In this document: positions 34,348 through 47,785 of the stretch, piece after piece | Position numbering within the stretch: the first letter of the stretch is position 1 | How the letters are laid out: each line of letters starts with the position of its first letter | From: Progne subis subis | Lineage: Eukaryota; Chordata; Aves; Passeriformes; Hirundinidae | Assembly (NCBI GenBank): GCA_022316685.1 | Contig: JAKJHU010000065.1 | Span: 4,086,322 to 4,150,321 of the forward strand | DNA: 64,000 nt | Direction: 5' to 3' | Made by a program: the position numbers and the translations under genes | The notes under the pieces: generated by a model | Seen by the model: the letters and a program-made list of their open reading frames with translations, nothing else | Told to the model about the DNA's origin: nothing | Database searches by the model: none

Positions 34348-35582
34348 AATCACCACAGCAACAAGTTGCTTTGCAACTGCTCCAAAACGGACATTTTCAG
34401 AACTTCACAAAATGGTATATCGGCTCTGTCTGGGAATACTCAGAAAATGTACAAATCAAAACTGAAGGCAGAATTGCTGGGCAAACATCCTAGGCGCTCT
34501 ACAAAATCCAACATCCTGCTTTAAAAGAAAAAGCACGTTTAAGGAGCCTAAAGCAGCGACAGGAGCCGCAGGACCGGAAGGGAGCTTTTCCCTGTTCTCC
34601 AAGAAAAAGCTGCCAGGCTCCCAGCAGTGATGGAAACTCCAAAGTCTAAGAAGGCCCAGAGGATACAACTTCCCAGGGCAGCTGGAAACCAGCAGGAGCA
34701 ATTCCTCTGGGGTGTGGACAGATTCCAGGAGCGATTCCTCTGGGTGGGACAGGAACAATCCCTGGCCAATGGCTTGAGATGCTTACAACCCTCAGGAGTT
34801 TTCCACACAGTGACACAACGCTGACACTCCTGAGCCAACCCCTTAAGCTCTGAACACTCAGAGAACTTGGGGCTAAACACAGCTGCAATTAATTAACTAC
34901 AGCTAAAGGCATGTAGGTGAAAATTTCTGTTATAAATGCAAAATCAACCAAAAACCAAGCAACCCCACTCATTGGTTATGACTTGTTGGATATTGATCAA
35001 GAGCTCCCTGTTATTATCATGTATTCAGCCTAAACGGCCCCAGCTCCAGTAATCTGATAAAATCAAATTCCTGTGCTCATCTGCAACATTCAGTGCCAAG
35101 AACAAGCTTTTATCAATTTAAGGGACAATATTACCCAACCCCATTACAGATCCCCAAAAAGAAGGCAGGTGGGAACTGTTCCCATCAGCCCTAAACCAGG
35201 TTACCTCACCTGCCCAGACAACTAGATTTATTCCTCCTCAAATGATGCTGGCGAGTTGATTTTTTTAATTTTAAAAGCAGCCAACCAGTGGTACTTGAAA
35301 CCAGTTTCATTCAGACAGTTCCTATAAATATTAATGCTGTTCATTTTATACTCCATGTAAAACAAAGGTGTTATTTGCACTTTAAAAAGCAGTTCATTCA
35401 ATCAAGTTTGTTGTAATTGAATAATTCAGCTTTAGTAAACTCTCCCTGAAGTGTAAAAAGTCACACAAATCTCAGTGTCTCATCCTCTCTGTGGAAAGAG
35501 ACCGTGGTTCTTTCCTGCCTCCCTCTGCTTTCCATCAGTGTTATCAGCTCTCCATTAAAGGGATCTATAGCTTCCTCCAGTC

Positions 35583-35595
35583 TTTTTTTTTTTTT
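35583..35595. repeat. Poly(T) tract
   Basis: Thirteen consecutive T, then a C run. Confidence 0.85.
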
Positions 35596-38500
35596 CCCCC
35601 ATCAACTTCTCATTCAAGAGCCTTAGAAATTCCTGGGAGCAGTACAATAATTCCTTCCATTCCCACAGCAGCTGAAACAGCCACGTGAGTGTTTATCTTG
35701 GAGTTACACTGAAAATTAACTGGGGAGCCTGTAGCCAGAAGGCCTTGAGATGGGAGATAATCAATGCTAAGCCACTGGAAGTTTGATCATTTGTTGTTAT
35801 CTGTGTGCTGTCGATACTGATGAATGAAGGCAGGTTTCCAAAACAATCCCAAAGAGTCGTTGAGCAATTAATGCTAAAAACACCCCCACTGCCACCCTTT
35901 TCCAGCAATTTTAAATGTTAATTGCCTTCCAGAAGGTGGCAATCTTACAATCATTGACAAATTTGAGATACCTGTCACTGCAGTCTTTCCATCGATTTGA
36001 TATACAATTGGCCCCAATTATTTATTAACTTGAGTTCTACTGCTCCCCTAAAGCATAAACCACAGGGCTCAAAAAGCTGCATTCTTGAGGAAAGCAGGAA
36101 AAAAACCCCAGTAACAGCAATGTGACATTATTTATTCAAGGATTTGCACTCACACACTCACACTGTAAGGCCCCACTGATCTCCAGAGTCAGGTTTAAGT
36201 GGAATCATCTTTGCCTAACCTTGTGCAGAGTCAGGGAAACAGCAGGAGTCAGTCAGGGTGCAAAAGGGCAGGGAAAGAGCAAAGCGATGAGCAATGCTTT
36301 ATCTTACACCATCTCCAGAAAAGACAGGAATGCAGCCCGGAGGTAAAAGGGAAAGGCATGTCCTGCCCAGGGAAAGCCTCGTTGAGAAGAGCCAGGCAGA
36401 TCAAACCACTGCACACAAATCAGCGGCAGGAAAACAGTGGTGTGTATTTTCCAAAAGAGAAAAAGCCAGAGCTGCTTGTTACAATAGCAGAAAAGAAATT
36501 AGAAGCACATCATCTTAGACTAAGACACAGCAAAAGAGAAAATGCAGGAGTTTGGGTCCCTGGAAAGCTTCAGAGGCTAACAGACACCTTCAGAAATCTG
36601 GAAATATTCAAGAGAATTTTAAAGAGATGGTACAGCTCAAACTGCAGCGAGTTTCCCGTGTCCTTTTATAAAGTTAAAAACCATGATGCTTTCAAAGAAT
36701 ACTATTTTTATACACACCAAATGGATTTTAAAGTATTCCAGAAAAATGAAGTTTGCTCTTATGTTCAAATATATCTGTCCAAGCCTCCGAGAGGCACAAC
36801 CACATCAGTCCTTATAAAATGAGTTTTTCCTCTACTTGGCGTTTGCCACCTTCCCCATGAAACCCAGCATCACGACTGGCTGTTCATTTCCAGCTGGTAC
36901 CCTTGGATCTTCAGGAGGAGGGAGTGATCCAGACCTGCATCTCCCCCAGAAAGCAGCACAGCTCAGGCTTTGCCCTGATGAAACGCTGCGAGGCAGTGCT
37001 TAGGGAAAGCAGGGATTTGCCTGGGACAGTGACACAGGGGACAGGTATCAGCTGCCACCACTGCTGTGTCACACTGAATTACAGTCACGAGATGCAAGTG
37101 ACACCTCACTGGTGCCAGGCAGGGATTACCCAGCTGGGTTGGGATCTCTGGTTCATCCATTTGGCCAAATGCAGGCAGGCAAAGCAGATCTCCCAGGGAA
37201 GCTGGGTCACTTGGACACTGCTGCCTCAGGCCCGTGCCACTCTTTAGTGGCAGACAGGGTGTCCACACCGACCCCAGCAGTGCAGACTAAAACCAGTCTG
37301 CCCAGCTCGACTATCTACCAGTGGGGCAGCCTGGGATCAGCATTTGGTGTTGCTCCTCCATATTACAAACACGCCCGTGCCTTTGGCAGAGCTTCACCAT
37401 GGCATCGACAAGGAGGCAAAAAGCCCTGCGTGTTTTAATCACTACATTGATAACACTAAAGCAAAATTCAGAGTTTACCAGGCCCTTTTCATATCCAGAA
37501 CTTGTACTTGCCACATTATACACAGTAGGAGAGGCTTCCAGCCTTTCCATATTCTAATGTGATGAATCACACTGTGTTACTGAGCTACTCTCAGAAGTAA
37601 TCTAAGCTTTAGAATAAAATCACTGACTACAGCAGCCTGAAGAAGAGAAAAAAGATCAATAAAAGAGATTCACTGGAAAATAAGCTGCTGTGAATGAGGG
37701 GAAGCAATTTTGTGTCAAAAGGAGCAGATCTTTCATGTGTTCCATGCCTTTGTAACAGGTTAGTTTAAACTTCCTCTCTAGGAAGGCAGCAGTGGCAGAA
37801 TTGAGGAACTTCAGTGACCCCATGACAGACTGACAGGGTTCCCACACGTAGGGAAGCCTGTCAGCTTCTCCAGCACGTGAGGAATCCAGCCTGACCACAG
37901 CTGGAGCTGCTGGAACAGGCAGCATTGGATCTGGGACACAAGCAGCAGGGATATTTTGGCTCAGGATCAGGGCTGTATCCCTGTCTCCATCCCCACATTC
38001 CCGTGGAGTCACCGCACGTGGACGTGGCTCATCTGACCCTATAAACCCACGGAGGCTGCCACCCTGTGCAAATCAGACTTGACAGGGACAGTTCTTTGGT
38101 AGAAGCTGAAAACCAAAGGGGAAAAGAACCCCAAACCATCTTTGATCACTCAATTTGGTAGGGCCGAGGTCTGATGTGCCCTGTGGGAGGCATCCCTGGA
38201 TGTCAGGGAGCAGTGCTGGTCCCACCTCGAGGTGACAAATGGGAGGAGGCAGACACAAAGGAATGATGGTCCCTCAAGGTGAAGCACCCAATTCCCAAAC
38301 TGTGCCACCAGGAAGGAGAGGCAGCGATCACCAACAGAAACAAACAGAATTCAGTGCAGTGGCTCAGGCTTCAACCCTCTGAAGCACAAATGGAGGGAGA
38401 ATAACCCATCAAAACCCACAGCAAGAGGAGCCAAACCTTGGGTCTGAGATGTGGCTCAGCCCCTGAACACAGCCAGGTCTGGATTTGCCAGATTCCTGCT

Positions 38501-39415
38501 GGACTCTCAGGCCACTGTCACTCCTCCATCCCAGCAGCTTCTGTCCTTGGATGCAGTAAAGGTGCAACAGACACCTCCTCACTTCCAAGGGATCCATGAG
38601 CACGAGTCCTTTGGACAGCACACACCGGGCTGGGCTCTGGCTGAGGGAGGATTTTACACTGGGGACAGGAGAGACATTTATGCCTCCTGCTCTTCAAGTC
38701 CACCTCACAGCTGCCAGGTAACAGACAGACAGCAGATTCCCAAAGCAGATTTGTCTCAGGCAGGGCTAAAGCTCAGTGCTGGAATTCAAATCATGGAGGA
38801 GCTCATTATTCTTTGAGTGGGATGAGGCACAGGCCAACCAGAAAGTGAAAATTAGTCTAATGGCAGGAAAAGTGTTTTCATTAGAGAAACGCTTCTAGGA
38901 AAGAAGATGGGCTGAAATGAGCTGGATGATTTGAAAGCCTGTTTCAAATTTATTCAAGTTTCTCAGATGGCTTAGTGTTTTCAGCTCTACCACATCACTA
39001 GAACTGTGGGCTTTAATTTTCTTTTTCTTTTTTTTTTTACATTTTCTTACTTATTTCCCTGACTTTTATGCAATTGGTTCTGCACCTGAGTATGGCAGGT
39101 CACTTTCTCCCCTTGGCAAGCAGCACAGGACTGGACTGTGCAGATGTTTTGGTGCTGAGGAGGTGTCTGTGCCCAGTTTTCATCCCACCGCTTGTCTCCC
39201 AGTAACTTCTCCAGCACTGACGCCAAAGCTCAACTATTGAACCACATCCACGGTAATTAGTTCTAATTTTAGTGCCACCTCTTTTTGACCACCAATAAAT
39301 CCATGGTGCTTTGTAATTCAGAGCTGGGATATGTTGCAGCATGACAGAATTTGGCATTTTAAAACCATTTCTGTACCTCCACCCCAGCTATCGGTACCCT
39401 CAATGATTGGCAGAT

Positions 39416-39442
39416 AAAAAAAATAAAATAAAATAAAATAAT
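39416..39442. repeat. (AAAAT)n simple repeat
   Basis: Four to five AAAAT pentamers preceded by an A run. Confidence 0.9.
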
Positions 39443-40982
39443 CTACCTTTAGGTGCTTTAGGGTTAGGTAAAGCCTGTGGGATGGCAAATCCAGCAGCCA
39501 TTCCCTTCCTGGAACTGCAGGCACTACAGCCCAGCAGTGACACTTGGTATGGAAATGGCTCTCTGTGCAGAAGGAACACGAGCTGGGTGTCATCACAATG
39601 AGCTGGAATTCTTCAAGGGATCAGCCACTGGAAATGGCAATTCTGCTTCAAAAAACCACACTCATTGGAAATCCTTCACTTGCTCCTTGTGTGGCTTTTA
39701 TACCAAGACACAATTTTAATTCTAATAGCTAAACACCCCTTCTTTTCTTCTTTGGAGCCTTTTGGAGATCAGTAATACACAAAGATTGTTTTATTAGCCT
39801 GCAGGCTGTTGTCCAACTATTCCTCAGCTGTTTTCTAATCTAATTGTATTTCAAAGAGTTGCCAAAACCACCGATTTTATTCAATTCAAGTAACAGATCC
39901 ATGGATCCTAAACTGTGCCTTGCTCTGAATTCTTCTGTGATGACAGTTTTTACCTGCTGCTTTCATGGTAGGCAGCACCCACCTGAAACCTGGGGCTATT
40001 CCTGGGGAGATTGTTACAGCTGGTGTCAGACCAAGCTGACATGGTTTCAGCTTCCACACCCTCAGGCACCTTCCAATTAGAGAGTCAGGCAGAGAAGACT
40101 TGCACTAATTTGAAACAAAAACTGATAAATAACTGGGTCTGAGCCGGGGAGCTCAGCCTGCTTACAGCAGCGAGCACTTGTCGTGCTCAGCTCACCCAGA
40201 GGCTGCACAGCCCCGTGCCCCTGCCCTGGGGGACAGCAGGGGGTCCCAGCCTCTCCTGCTGCCCTGGTCCAGCTGGAATTCTCCAGGGCAGAGGAAGGGA
40301 TGCTGTCTGCTACCTCAGAAGCAGGGGGATCTGGATAATACAACACAAAGCACAGTAGAAGTGTGATTGTATTAAACACTTAAGACAGAGCATGACACTT
40401 GTCCCACTTACACACATTTCCAGCCCAAGTCACTGCTCTGTAAACAGAATTTTGATTAATCCCACTGAGGATTCTCTCCCTCTGATATATATTCTGCAGC
40501 TCTCTATGATATTCCAAACAAACACTCAGAGCTGTTATATTTATGAGGAATGCTCAATTATTTATCGTGCTCAGCCCCTACCTTACCCACTTTGGTAAAT
40601 GAAAACCCAAAATATCTGACACTACAAACCCCTCCTTTTTTGAGCTGCACATTCCAGGGCAGCTGTTGAACTCATCATACCTGACACCCACAATGACGAA
40701 CAGGAAAATCATTCTTAGTTTTGTCTTTTCCATCCAAAATATCAGCAAGTGACAAGGACAGGAGTGAGAAATGCTGCTGCTAATTGGAACAGGATTTGCA
40801 ATGAGGGCTTTAGTTCACTTTCCCCCTCCATGCTGCCCTGAGGAGATGACATGAACTGGCTGCTCAGCGTGCACACACCCCTAACTTTGCTTCCAGCTCT
40901 GAGGATCTTCCTGGGGAGCTGAAAGGTGTCCTACCCCTCCCCAGGGCACCTGGAACAGAGGAATTTCACAGAGATAATCTAC

Positions 40983-41205
40983 CTCACAGAATCCCGGCAT
41001 GGGCCAGGCTGAAGGGAGCACAGGGGGTGTCTGGTGCCACCCCCCTGCTCCAGCAGGGCCATCCCAGGGCACAGGATTGTGGCCACACAGCTCTGGAATG
41101 TCCCCAGGGAGGAGACTCCCCAGGCTGTCTGTCTCTGCCCGGGGCTGGGCAGAATTCCTGGGATAGTCCCTGCCCGTTCCCTTGGTGCCATTCCCACATG
41201 CTGCA
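40983..41205 (-). mobile_element. CR1 LINE 3' fragment
   Basis: On the + strand the order is 'ctcacagaatcccggcatgg', 'gtgtctggtgccacccccct', 'gctccagcagggccatcc', 'agggcacaggattgtggcca', 'gaggagactccccaggctg' and 'gggcagaattcc'. This is the reverse complement of the 3' end of a CR1 subfamily different from the 13860/33998 type. It is 5'-truncated and non-coding. Confidence 0.85.
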
Positions 41206-42800
41206 CTCTCCTGGCAGCGTAAGGAGAACATTGCATTCAGTGTTGTAAAGAAAAGTCTTTGTTTCCACAGTACAATCAAAGCTGAAACAACCGCAAATTA
41301 ATAAATGCTCTAATTAATATGCTTTTATATCACTGCATGCTGAGCTATTAAAAGCTTTGCATTTATGGGAGGTTACCCAGGCAGGTCTCGTTACAGTGGA
41401 AATCAAACCTTCATCTCCAGCCTGCCACCACAGCATCACCCTCTCTCTGATTTAGCTATTCATGGGATAAAACCCTTCCTCTTGAACACCAGGCAAGACA
41501 TTTTCTTTGAACCTCTTTGCAGCTTCTTGTAAACTGAAGAACATTCAATACCTCCTGAGTGTTTTCTGAGAAACGACAGCACTTCATGGCACGAGAGAGA
41601 TGGAGATGACCAGGGTTAGCAAATACTCAGGTGATAGAATAAAATGAATCAGAGGCAGGCTTCTGTCCCTATCAAAAGAGATCTGATCCTTCTGAAAAAG
41701 GACAACAGCTTTAGTTGAAGCAGTTCATTTCAGACAAAAATTATCCAGATATGCTCAAAGTCTCCTTCTTCCCAAACTTCTTTTTGCAAGTAAAAAAGGG
41801 TGAGGATGATGCTGGGCCACAGTTTTAGAAATGTTCTGGCATAGGTCTTGGGGGAAAAAAAATACAGATTGCTGTGAATTTGAGATTAAATATGGGTTTA
41901 GCAAAGAAAACTAGAAAGGAAGACTCATGGAGCAAGAGAGCTTCCAGAGCCAAGCACTTCTCTCCTAGGCTGGAACTCGGGCATCCAGAACTGACACCAA
42001 TCTCTGCTTCCCTGTTCCATAAAGGATCCCAGAATCATTTCCCCATCTTCCTCCTCCCTGCTAAGATGGGGAAAACCTCTCTCAGTTTTATAAAGCTGTG
42101 TGCAGCAGTGTTTATAAAGCCATGTACAACTCACAGGAGAGAGCTCACACAGCACTGGCAGCAAAGGACTCGCAGGATTATTTTAAGGTATTATCATTTT
42201 AAAAATATTCACTGTCCCCAGGATGGAAATTCTCAGACAGTTTCAGCCCAGTGGATCCGGGTCTTTGCTGAGCCTTCTCCAAGGCCTGGTTTATGCAGTG
42301 GACCATGCAGACAGGGAATGGCTCATTCCACTGCACTAAATCCCACCTGCTTTTGACATGAGCTGAAGAATTTGGGGCTGCAGGACCAAGCCATGGGGAG
42401 GGTCCCAGCTGCCCAAGAGATTTGAACACACACAGGAATTAGGTGTTTGCATGAAATCTTCACGCACCTAATTTTGCAGAAAATATCTGTATTTTTGCCA
42501 GCATTGCTAAAAAGTAAATAAATACTGTGACCACGTTGTAATACCAGAGGCTTTAGATACTTTGTGGCACAGCTGTGAGCTGACCCATTTTCAGGCCTCT
42601 GAAGCTAAAACTGCTTGCAAAAAGGCAGAAATGTGTGCAGACATATCCTGGAGCAAAGCAGCAGAGTGACCCTGGTAAAAAGGAGCTGAAACCCAGGAGA
42701 ATGGGCTGAGATGCTGCCCTGGTGGCAGGGGACACGTGGGTGCACAGGTGTGGTGACAGCAGGCTGCAAAGGCTCAACACTCCTCACCCTGTTTGACCTC
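41206..42800. other. Unique non-coding DNA, no gene seen
   Basis: AT-rich start (41280-41360), then mixed sequence. The 160-codon + strand open frame at 41874-42356 has no recognisable domain and overlaps other open frames. Confidence 0.55.
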
Positions 42801-42892
42801 CCAGGGCAGCGGTGGATCGCTGTCCCTGGGAGTGTCCAAAGCCACGTGGATGTGGCACTGTGGGACAGGTGCTGGGGGAATGGTTGGATTCT
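42801..42892 (+). mobile_element. CR1 LINE 3' fragment
   Basis: The segment 'ccagggcagcggtggatcgc' followed by 'gtccctgggagtgtccaaag' and 'ccacgtggatgtggcactg' matches the CR1 block that normally reads 'gtggagtcaccatccctgga'. It ends at 'tggttggattctatc'. A reverse-oriented CR1 end begins immediately after it. Confidence 0.7.
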
Positions 42893-42935
42893 ATCCTAGA
42901 ACATTAAGGCTGGGAAAGCCCTCTGTGATTCTGCT
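42893..42935 (-). mobile_element. CR1 LINE 3' terminus, very short
   Basis: The sequence 'gaacattaaggctgggaaag' resembles the reverse complement of the CR1 terminus that ends in 'ccttaatgattctatg'. It abuts the forward fragment tail-to-tail. Only about 40 bp are available, so confidence is limited. Confidence 0.45.
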
Positions 42936-43251
42936 TTTGCTGTGGTTTGGGTTTTCTTTGTGGGCTCTGGCCACGACCCCTGCTGCAGGGTCACATAATC
43001 CAAGATAATCCATGCCAGGATACTGCACCAACACACCTCCCTCTCCCTGGGGTCCAGTGTAGAAACTGAAATCCCAGTAAATCCAGACCAATCCTTCCTG
43101 CTGGCTCACAATCAGGGTCCTTGGCCTTGCAGAAACACAAAGTTCCTGGGCCAAAGAGCTTCAGCCACAACGTGAAAAACAGAACCGTGACCAGAATTCC
43201 CTTGTGGAGCTGTCCCACTTGTTTGAAGCCAAGAAAAAAAAAATCCCACTG
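42936..43251. other. Unique non-coding DNA, no gene seen
   Basis: Mixed composition, with no repeat or domain recognised. Confidence 0.6.
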
Positions 43252-43321
43252 CTTTGTGCAGGGCCAGGGGTTGGACTTGATGATCCTTGTGGGTCCCTTC
43301 CACTTCAGGATATTCTGTGAG
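43252..43321 (+). mobile_element. CR1 LINE 3' terminus
   Basis: The block 'gggccaggggttggacttga', then 'tgatccttgtgggtcccttc' and 'aggatattctgtga', is the + strand CR1 end. A GATA/GATACA microsatellite follows directly, as is common after CR1 tails. Confidence 0.85.
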
Positions 43322-43348
43322 ATACACAGATACAGATATAGATATTTA
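43322..43348. repeat. GATA-like microsatellite
   Basis: Imperfect GATACA/GATA units immediately follow the CR1 terminus. Confidence 0.7.
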
Positions 43349-46300
43349 ATGTCCAGTGAAGACTCATCAATGGTGAAGAATCCGAGGCGGCAGGATTAAA
43401 GCATCTGCTGCAGCTGGATACCAGGACGGCCCTGGGACTCAGCCCTGGGGCAGCAGGATGCTCGTCCCAGGCTGGACAGCTCCCGGTGCTGAGAGCCCTG
43501 CCCAGGCGTGGCTCTGCTCATCCCCAGTCTCATCCCCTGCTGCGTTCAGCTCATCCTTCCACGCACCCTTAATCCACTGAGCCCCCCGTGAACACGTGCT
43601 CAGAGCCTAATGACTGCCTGATCTGGTCTCTTTCATTACTAAAGCTGGAAATTAATGACCAGGGGAGCTCATCCCAGCGCAGGAGCCACTGGGCAGCTCC
43701 TGGGAACCCAAATAAGGAGTGTGGAACTCCCCCAGAGCCTGCCACTGCTCTGTGCACTGTGAACACAGACCCAGCAGAACAGCACAGACTGATGGGATGG
43801 ATCCCCAGACCCTACTGAGCATCACTGACCCACAGCCCAGGGAGGTTAAACATTACTGTCTGCTCTATGAACACGACCCAGCAGAACAGCACAGACTGAT
43901 GGGGTGGATCCCCAGACCCTACTGAGCATCACTCACTGACCCACAGCCCACGAGATTAAACATTCCTTCCTGCTCTAGCCCTTCCTGCTCCCCCTCAGGA
44001 ACACTAATTTCCTCGTGGACTGCTCCAAGGAAGAACTGCCCTTCCTCCTCCAGCAGTTTGGAGAGGGCTGCCAGCAGAACCAGGCTGTGAGGAGACACCT
44101 CCTTTAAGGAGCTTTGTCAGAGAGCAGCACCTGAAGGGGCTCCTGGCAAAAGGACCTTTCGGAGGAGTTGGGAGGATACAGGTGGCAAAGGTGTCCATCA
44201 CACAGCTCCCTGCCAACAAAGACAAGGCCACTCCAACCTCAGCCACTCCCAGGAGCCAAGGGTTTGGTCACCAGTGGGAAGCGCTCATGAGACACTCCCA
44301 AAAGGCAGCCTGGGAAAAGGGGACGTGGCTTTTGGGGTTAATCCAGGAAAAACACAGGGATCGCATCTTCCTCTTTGAGGAAAAATGGAGAGGGGAAAGT
44401 TTAAAGCCTCTCTGAGGTGAGGCAGCAGTTTTTAAGGCCGAAGCATCACAGGGGACAGCCCCTGTGACCACATCCAGCCTCAACCCCTCCTGGCACAGGG
44501 AAGCACAAGCCCTGGAATGCACCAGAGACACTCAGCTGGACACACCACTGCTGAGGGAATCCCCTTTCCAGGCTGCAGCAATCCTTTCTCCCCAGTTTCA
44601 CACAGGAACTCTCCCAGCAGGGAGCAGGATGCCAGGCGTGCTCCTCCACACATCCCTCGGGCCAGGAGGAGCATTCCTTGGAAATCAGACTGTTGCTGTT
44701 TGCTCTGCTTTCCCACGAGGGGCTCAGCTGCATCCCAGAGACACAAATATTTTGTTCCAACCTCAAGGTTTTTCTCAGCAGCCCTTCACAAACAGTTCAG
44801 AGCCCAGCAGGGCTGGCTGGTCCTTGCACACAAATCCTTATCCCAAGTCAGCTGATCCAAGGAGCCACTGATCTCACAGCACCATGTGCATTTTCCTCAC
44901 AGATCGCACCAGGAAATGCAGGATTTCCTTGGAATCACAGCCCCACTTCTGCCTCACACACAGGCGAGCTGTGGCAGCATTCCCCAAACTTAATACATTG
45001 AAATATTAATTTTGAAGCTGGAAAGCAGAAGGTCCTTGGAGAAGGTCTGAGGCTTTACCTGCACCACAGCCAGTGCTGCTGTTAACACTACTCAGAGGAG
45101 CCCCAAACACATCCAGCTGATCCCTGTGACCTCCAACAGCCTCAGAACACCTGAATGAGTCTCACTCCCCTTGGCAGCAATCTCAAAATCACATCCAGGA
45201 AGATGAGCATCAGTGTTTAGTACAGTGGCCACATCCTGCTGCCAGCACTCAGGAATCACTTCCAGGAAAGCAGAACTAATTCAAGCCCCCCACACACTTA
45301 TTTCAACAGATGTGGCAATGTCCATGCAAGCCCACAAAGCTGATCCTGCCTAACAGCGGCAAAATTGCAAATGAACATCCTCTAATGTAATACAGACACT
45401 GCAGGGCACAGGGACTCAATCAAACAGTGCTAAGGAAAATATCCTGGCTGGTTTCTCCATCACGAGGCTTACACTTCCCAGCACTACAGATTGCTGCATC
45501 CAGAGGGAGGAATGTTTTCCTTCTTCAGTGATAGACTCTCTACAAACCCAGCGGTCACAGTGCTCAGGTGGCTCTGAGAAAACACAGGGACATGTGACAG
45601 AGACAGCAGAAACACAGTTTTTCCTCAACTGCACCTGGAATATTTCTCACAAGCAAAACTTGAACTTTGCCTCATGTTTTAAATGTCTGTGGATATGTAA
45701 CAAAAAGCATTCTTGGGAAAATTTCACTGATTTTTTTTACATCATTTTTCTTTTAATCCTTACGTTAGCAACAGCAAGAAAAAAAAAAATTTAATTCTTT
45801 TCTTTGTTTTGCCTTTGTTGAAGGATGGGAGCAAGGGAGACTCCTCCCAGTAACATTCCAGGTTATTGCCAAGCTAACCCCAGTCATAAGCAGCAGGTAG
45901 ATGAGGCTGCACATTGCTGGACAAGAGCTGCAGGAAAAGCCCTTTGAGGTTTTTGCTATATTTGCTATCAGCCAAAAACAGAGTGAAAAATGCTTCTCCG
46001 ACCTTGCATGAGTTTGGTATCTAAATGTTTTTCTTCATCCTAAAATCACCCTACTGACTTTCTGCATCAGGGTTTCGATGGCTGGGGTTTTGTCTACCCA
46101 TTTTTCAGCCTCAAAATCAACATTTCCATATCCTGAGTTTGGGCAGTGGTGCACAGGACAAAAGCAAAGCAGTAACACTGAAGGACTCTGGAGCTCCAAG
46201 CCACCGCAATCTTAAAATGACATTCCCATTGCCAGGGCTTCTCAAAACCCTTCAGGAGCTTGGCAGCTCCTCCTCTGGATGGATGGGAGATTTATGGCAC

Positions 46301-47785
46301 TGGGATTTACAACACTTGGCTCCTGGATATCAGGCCATTTATTCACCATAAGGGAAATTTAAGAGCTGCTCAAACACCTGACCATAGCGGCACAGAACAA
46401 TTTAAGAGAATTAAAGACAATTTCTGTATTGAATTAAGAACCGTCCAGGCAGCTGAGAGTTGCACAATACCAGCAGATAAATGGTGAGTTTTGTATCTCA
46501 TCCTCTGCAAAGAACAACGTGGCCTTCGCAAAGACCAGGAATAGCTAAATTTAACATAGAAGAGAAGCAGAGAGGGGTTTTTTTTGTAATTTCTGCATTC
46601 AGTCCCAAGCGTTACCCATTTTTTATAGTTATAGGAACATCATTTTTGTGCATTAAGATTGAGCTACCCAGAAACAAAATCTGCTTTGCACAGGAGAACC
46701 AAGAAAAGCCACGTCCTGCTGCACCCTACACAGGGTTTTACCCTGCCTACATCTAAATACCATCTCCATAAACCCTTCACCTCTGCTGCTTTTACAACCA
46801 ACTTCTTTCAGTCCCATCCTTCCCATCCTCAGCTGTATAACAGCAGCTTCCAGGGCTGCTGGGTCATTCTGCACAACCTTCCCCGTGGCTGGATGTGAGA
46901 CAGGGAGATTATTTGGTTGCCAAGTCCCTCTCTTGCTGGAGTCCTGAAACCTATTAAAACTGTGTCTCCGGGAGGGAGAGCATGTTCTCTGCAGAATTCC
47001 TCGGAACTCGGGGCAGGTTCAATGTTATGCTGTTCAAATCCATATTATAATAAAGGTCAAGCCTGATTTTAATGCCATGAGCAGGTGGTGATGTCCACAC
47101 CGTGCTCCACACACAGCAGGTCACTCATTAACAGCCCGGCACCCCTCAGCCCTGTGCTAACAAGCCCAGCCTGGAGCATTAACCGTGTCTGGAACAGCTT
47201 TTCAAGCACGTGCCTCACAAACTGTACATGAAATATCTCAGTGCTTCATCTGAGACAGAAAAAAAAAAATAAAATTGCACTGGTGCCACCATTCAACATC
47301 ACTGAGTTAATTTGCTGTGGATTTTTTTAGCTGCAGAGACCATTTCCCCTCCCGAACGTGCCTCAATGTGAGAAATAGTGCTGCAGCAGCTGAAACCTTA
47401 ACACATAAATACAGACTGGTTTCCTTAAATATGTACTTAGGCTGTTTTCTAGACAATTAAACTTCTCAGAGGAAAGTATCAGCTGAAGAGAGCAAATATT
47501 TGAATGACATCCAGTGCAAAAAACGATGACTAACGGAACAGAACGGTGTCATTTCAAGAGCTGTACTTTATAATCATCATTTTGAGCAGAGCAGGCAACA
47601 GTGCTACAAACCACAGGGTAGAAACCCATCACTGCTGCCATCAGCTCCTGCTCCCTCACAGAGATTCTGCAGCCTTGTGTAGCTGACAAGTTTTTAATTC
47701 ATTCTGCCCCTTCGGAAAAAAACAAACCTCCCCAAAGCACAGTTTGTTACTACTGCAGGGTTTGTAGCCATGAATTCACCACTCC
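43349..47785. other. Unique non-coding DNA, no gene recognised
   Basis: It contains the 43746-43977 tandem duplication. Open frames of 70-135 codons at 44004-44871 overlap on both strands in GC-rich DNA and show no domain. The 45000-47700 part is AT-rich with A and T tracts and nothing else recognised. Confidence 0.5.
43746..43977. repeat. Direct tandem duplication, two copies of about 110 bp
   Basis: The block 'gacccagcagaacagcacag' begins at 43768 and again at 43875. Both copies continue through 'ggatccccagaccctactga' and 'attaaacatt'. The offset is 107-110 bp because of a 4-base insertion in copy 2. Identity is high by eye. Confidence 0.9.

Larger units (their letters stand above)
34348..40982. 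other. Unique non-coding DNA, no gene recognised
   Basis: This is the largest stretch with no CR1 copy that I could recognise (6.6 kb). It has T tracts at 35583-35595 and about 39027-39038, and an AAAAT repeat at 39416-39442. The longest open frame is 207 codons (36199-36822, + strand), basic and without a known domain; it is discussed as a finding. About 35690-36040 is AT-rich and looks like an unremarkable intron or a non-coding element. Confidence 0.5.

Noticed and set aside
38160..38235. Possible CR1 fragment ('ggatgtcagggagcag')
   Set aside because: Only one short block matches CR1; flanking blocks are absent.
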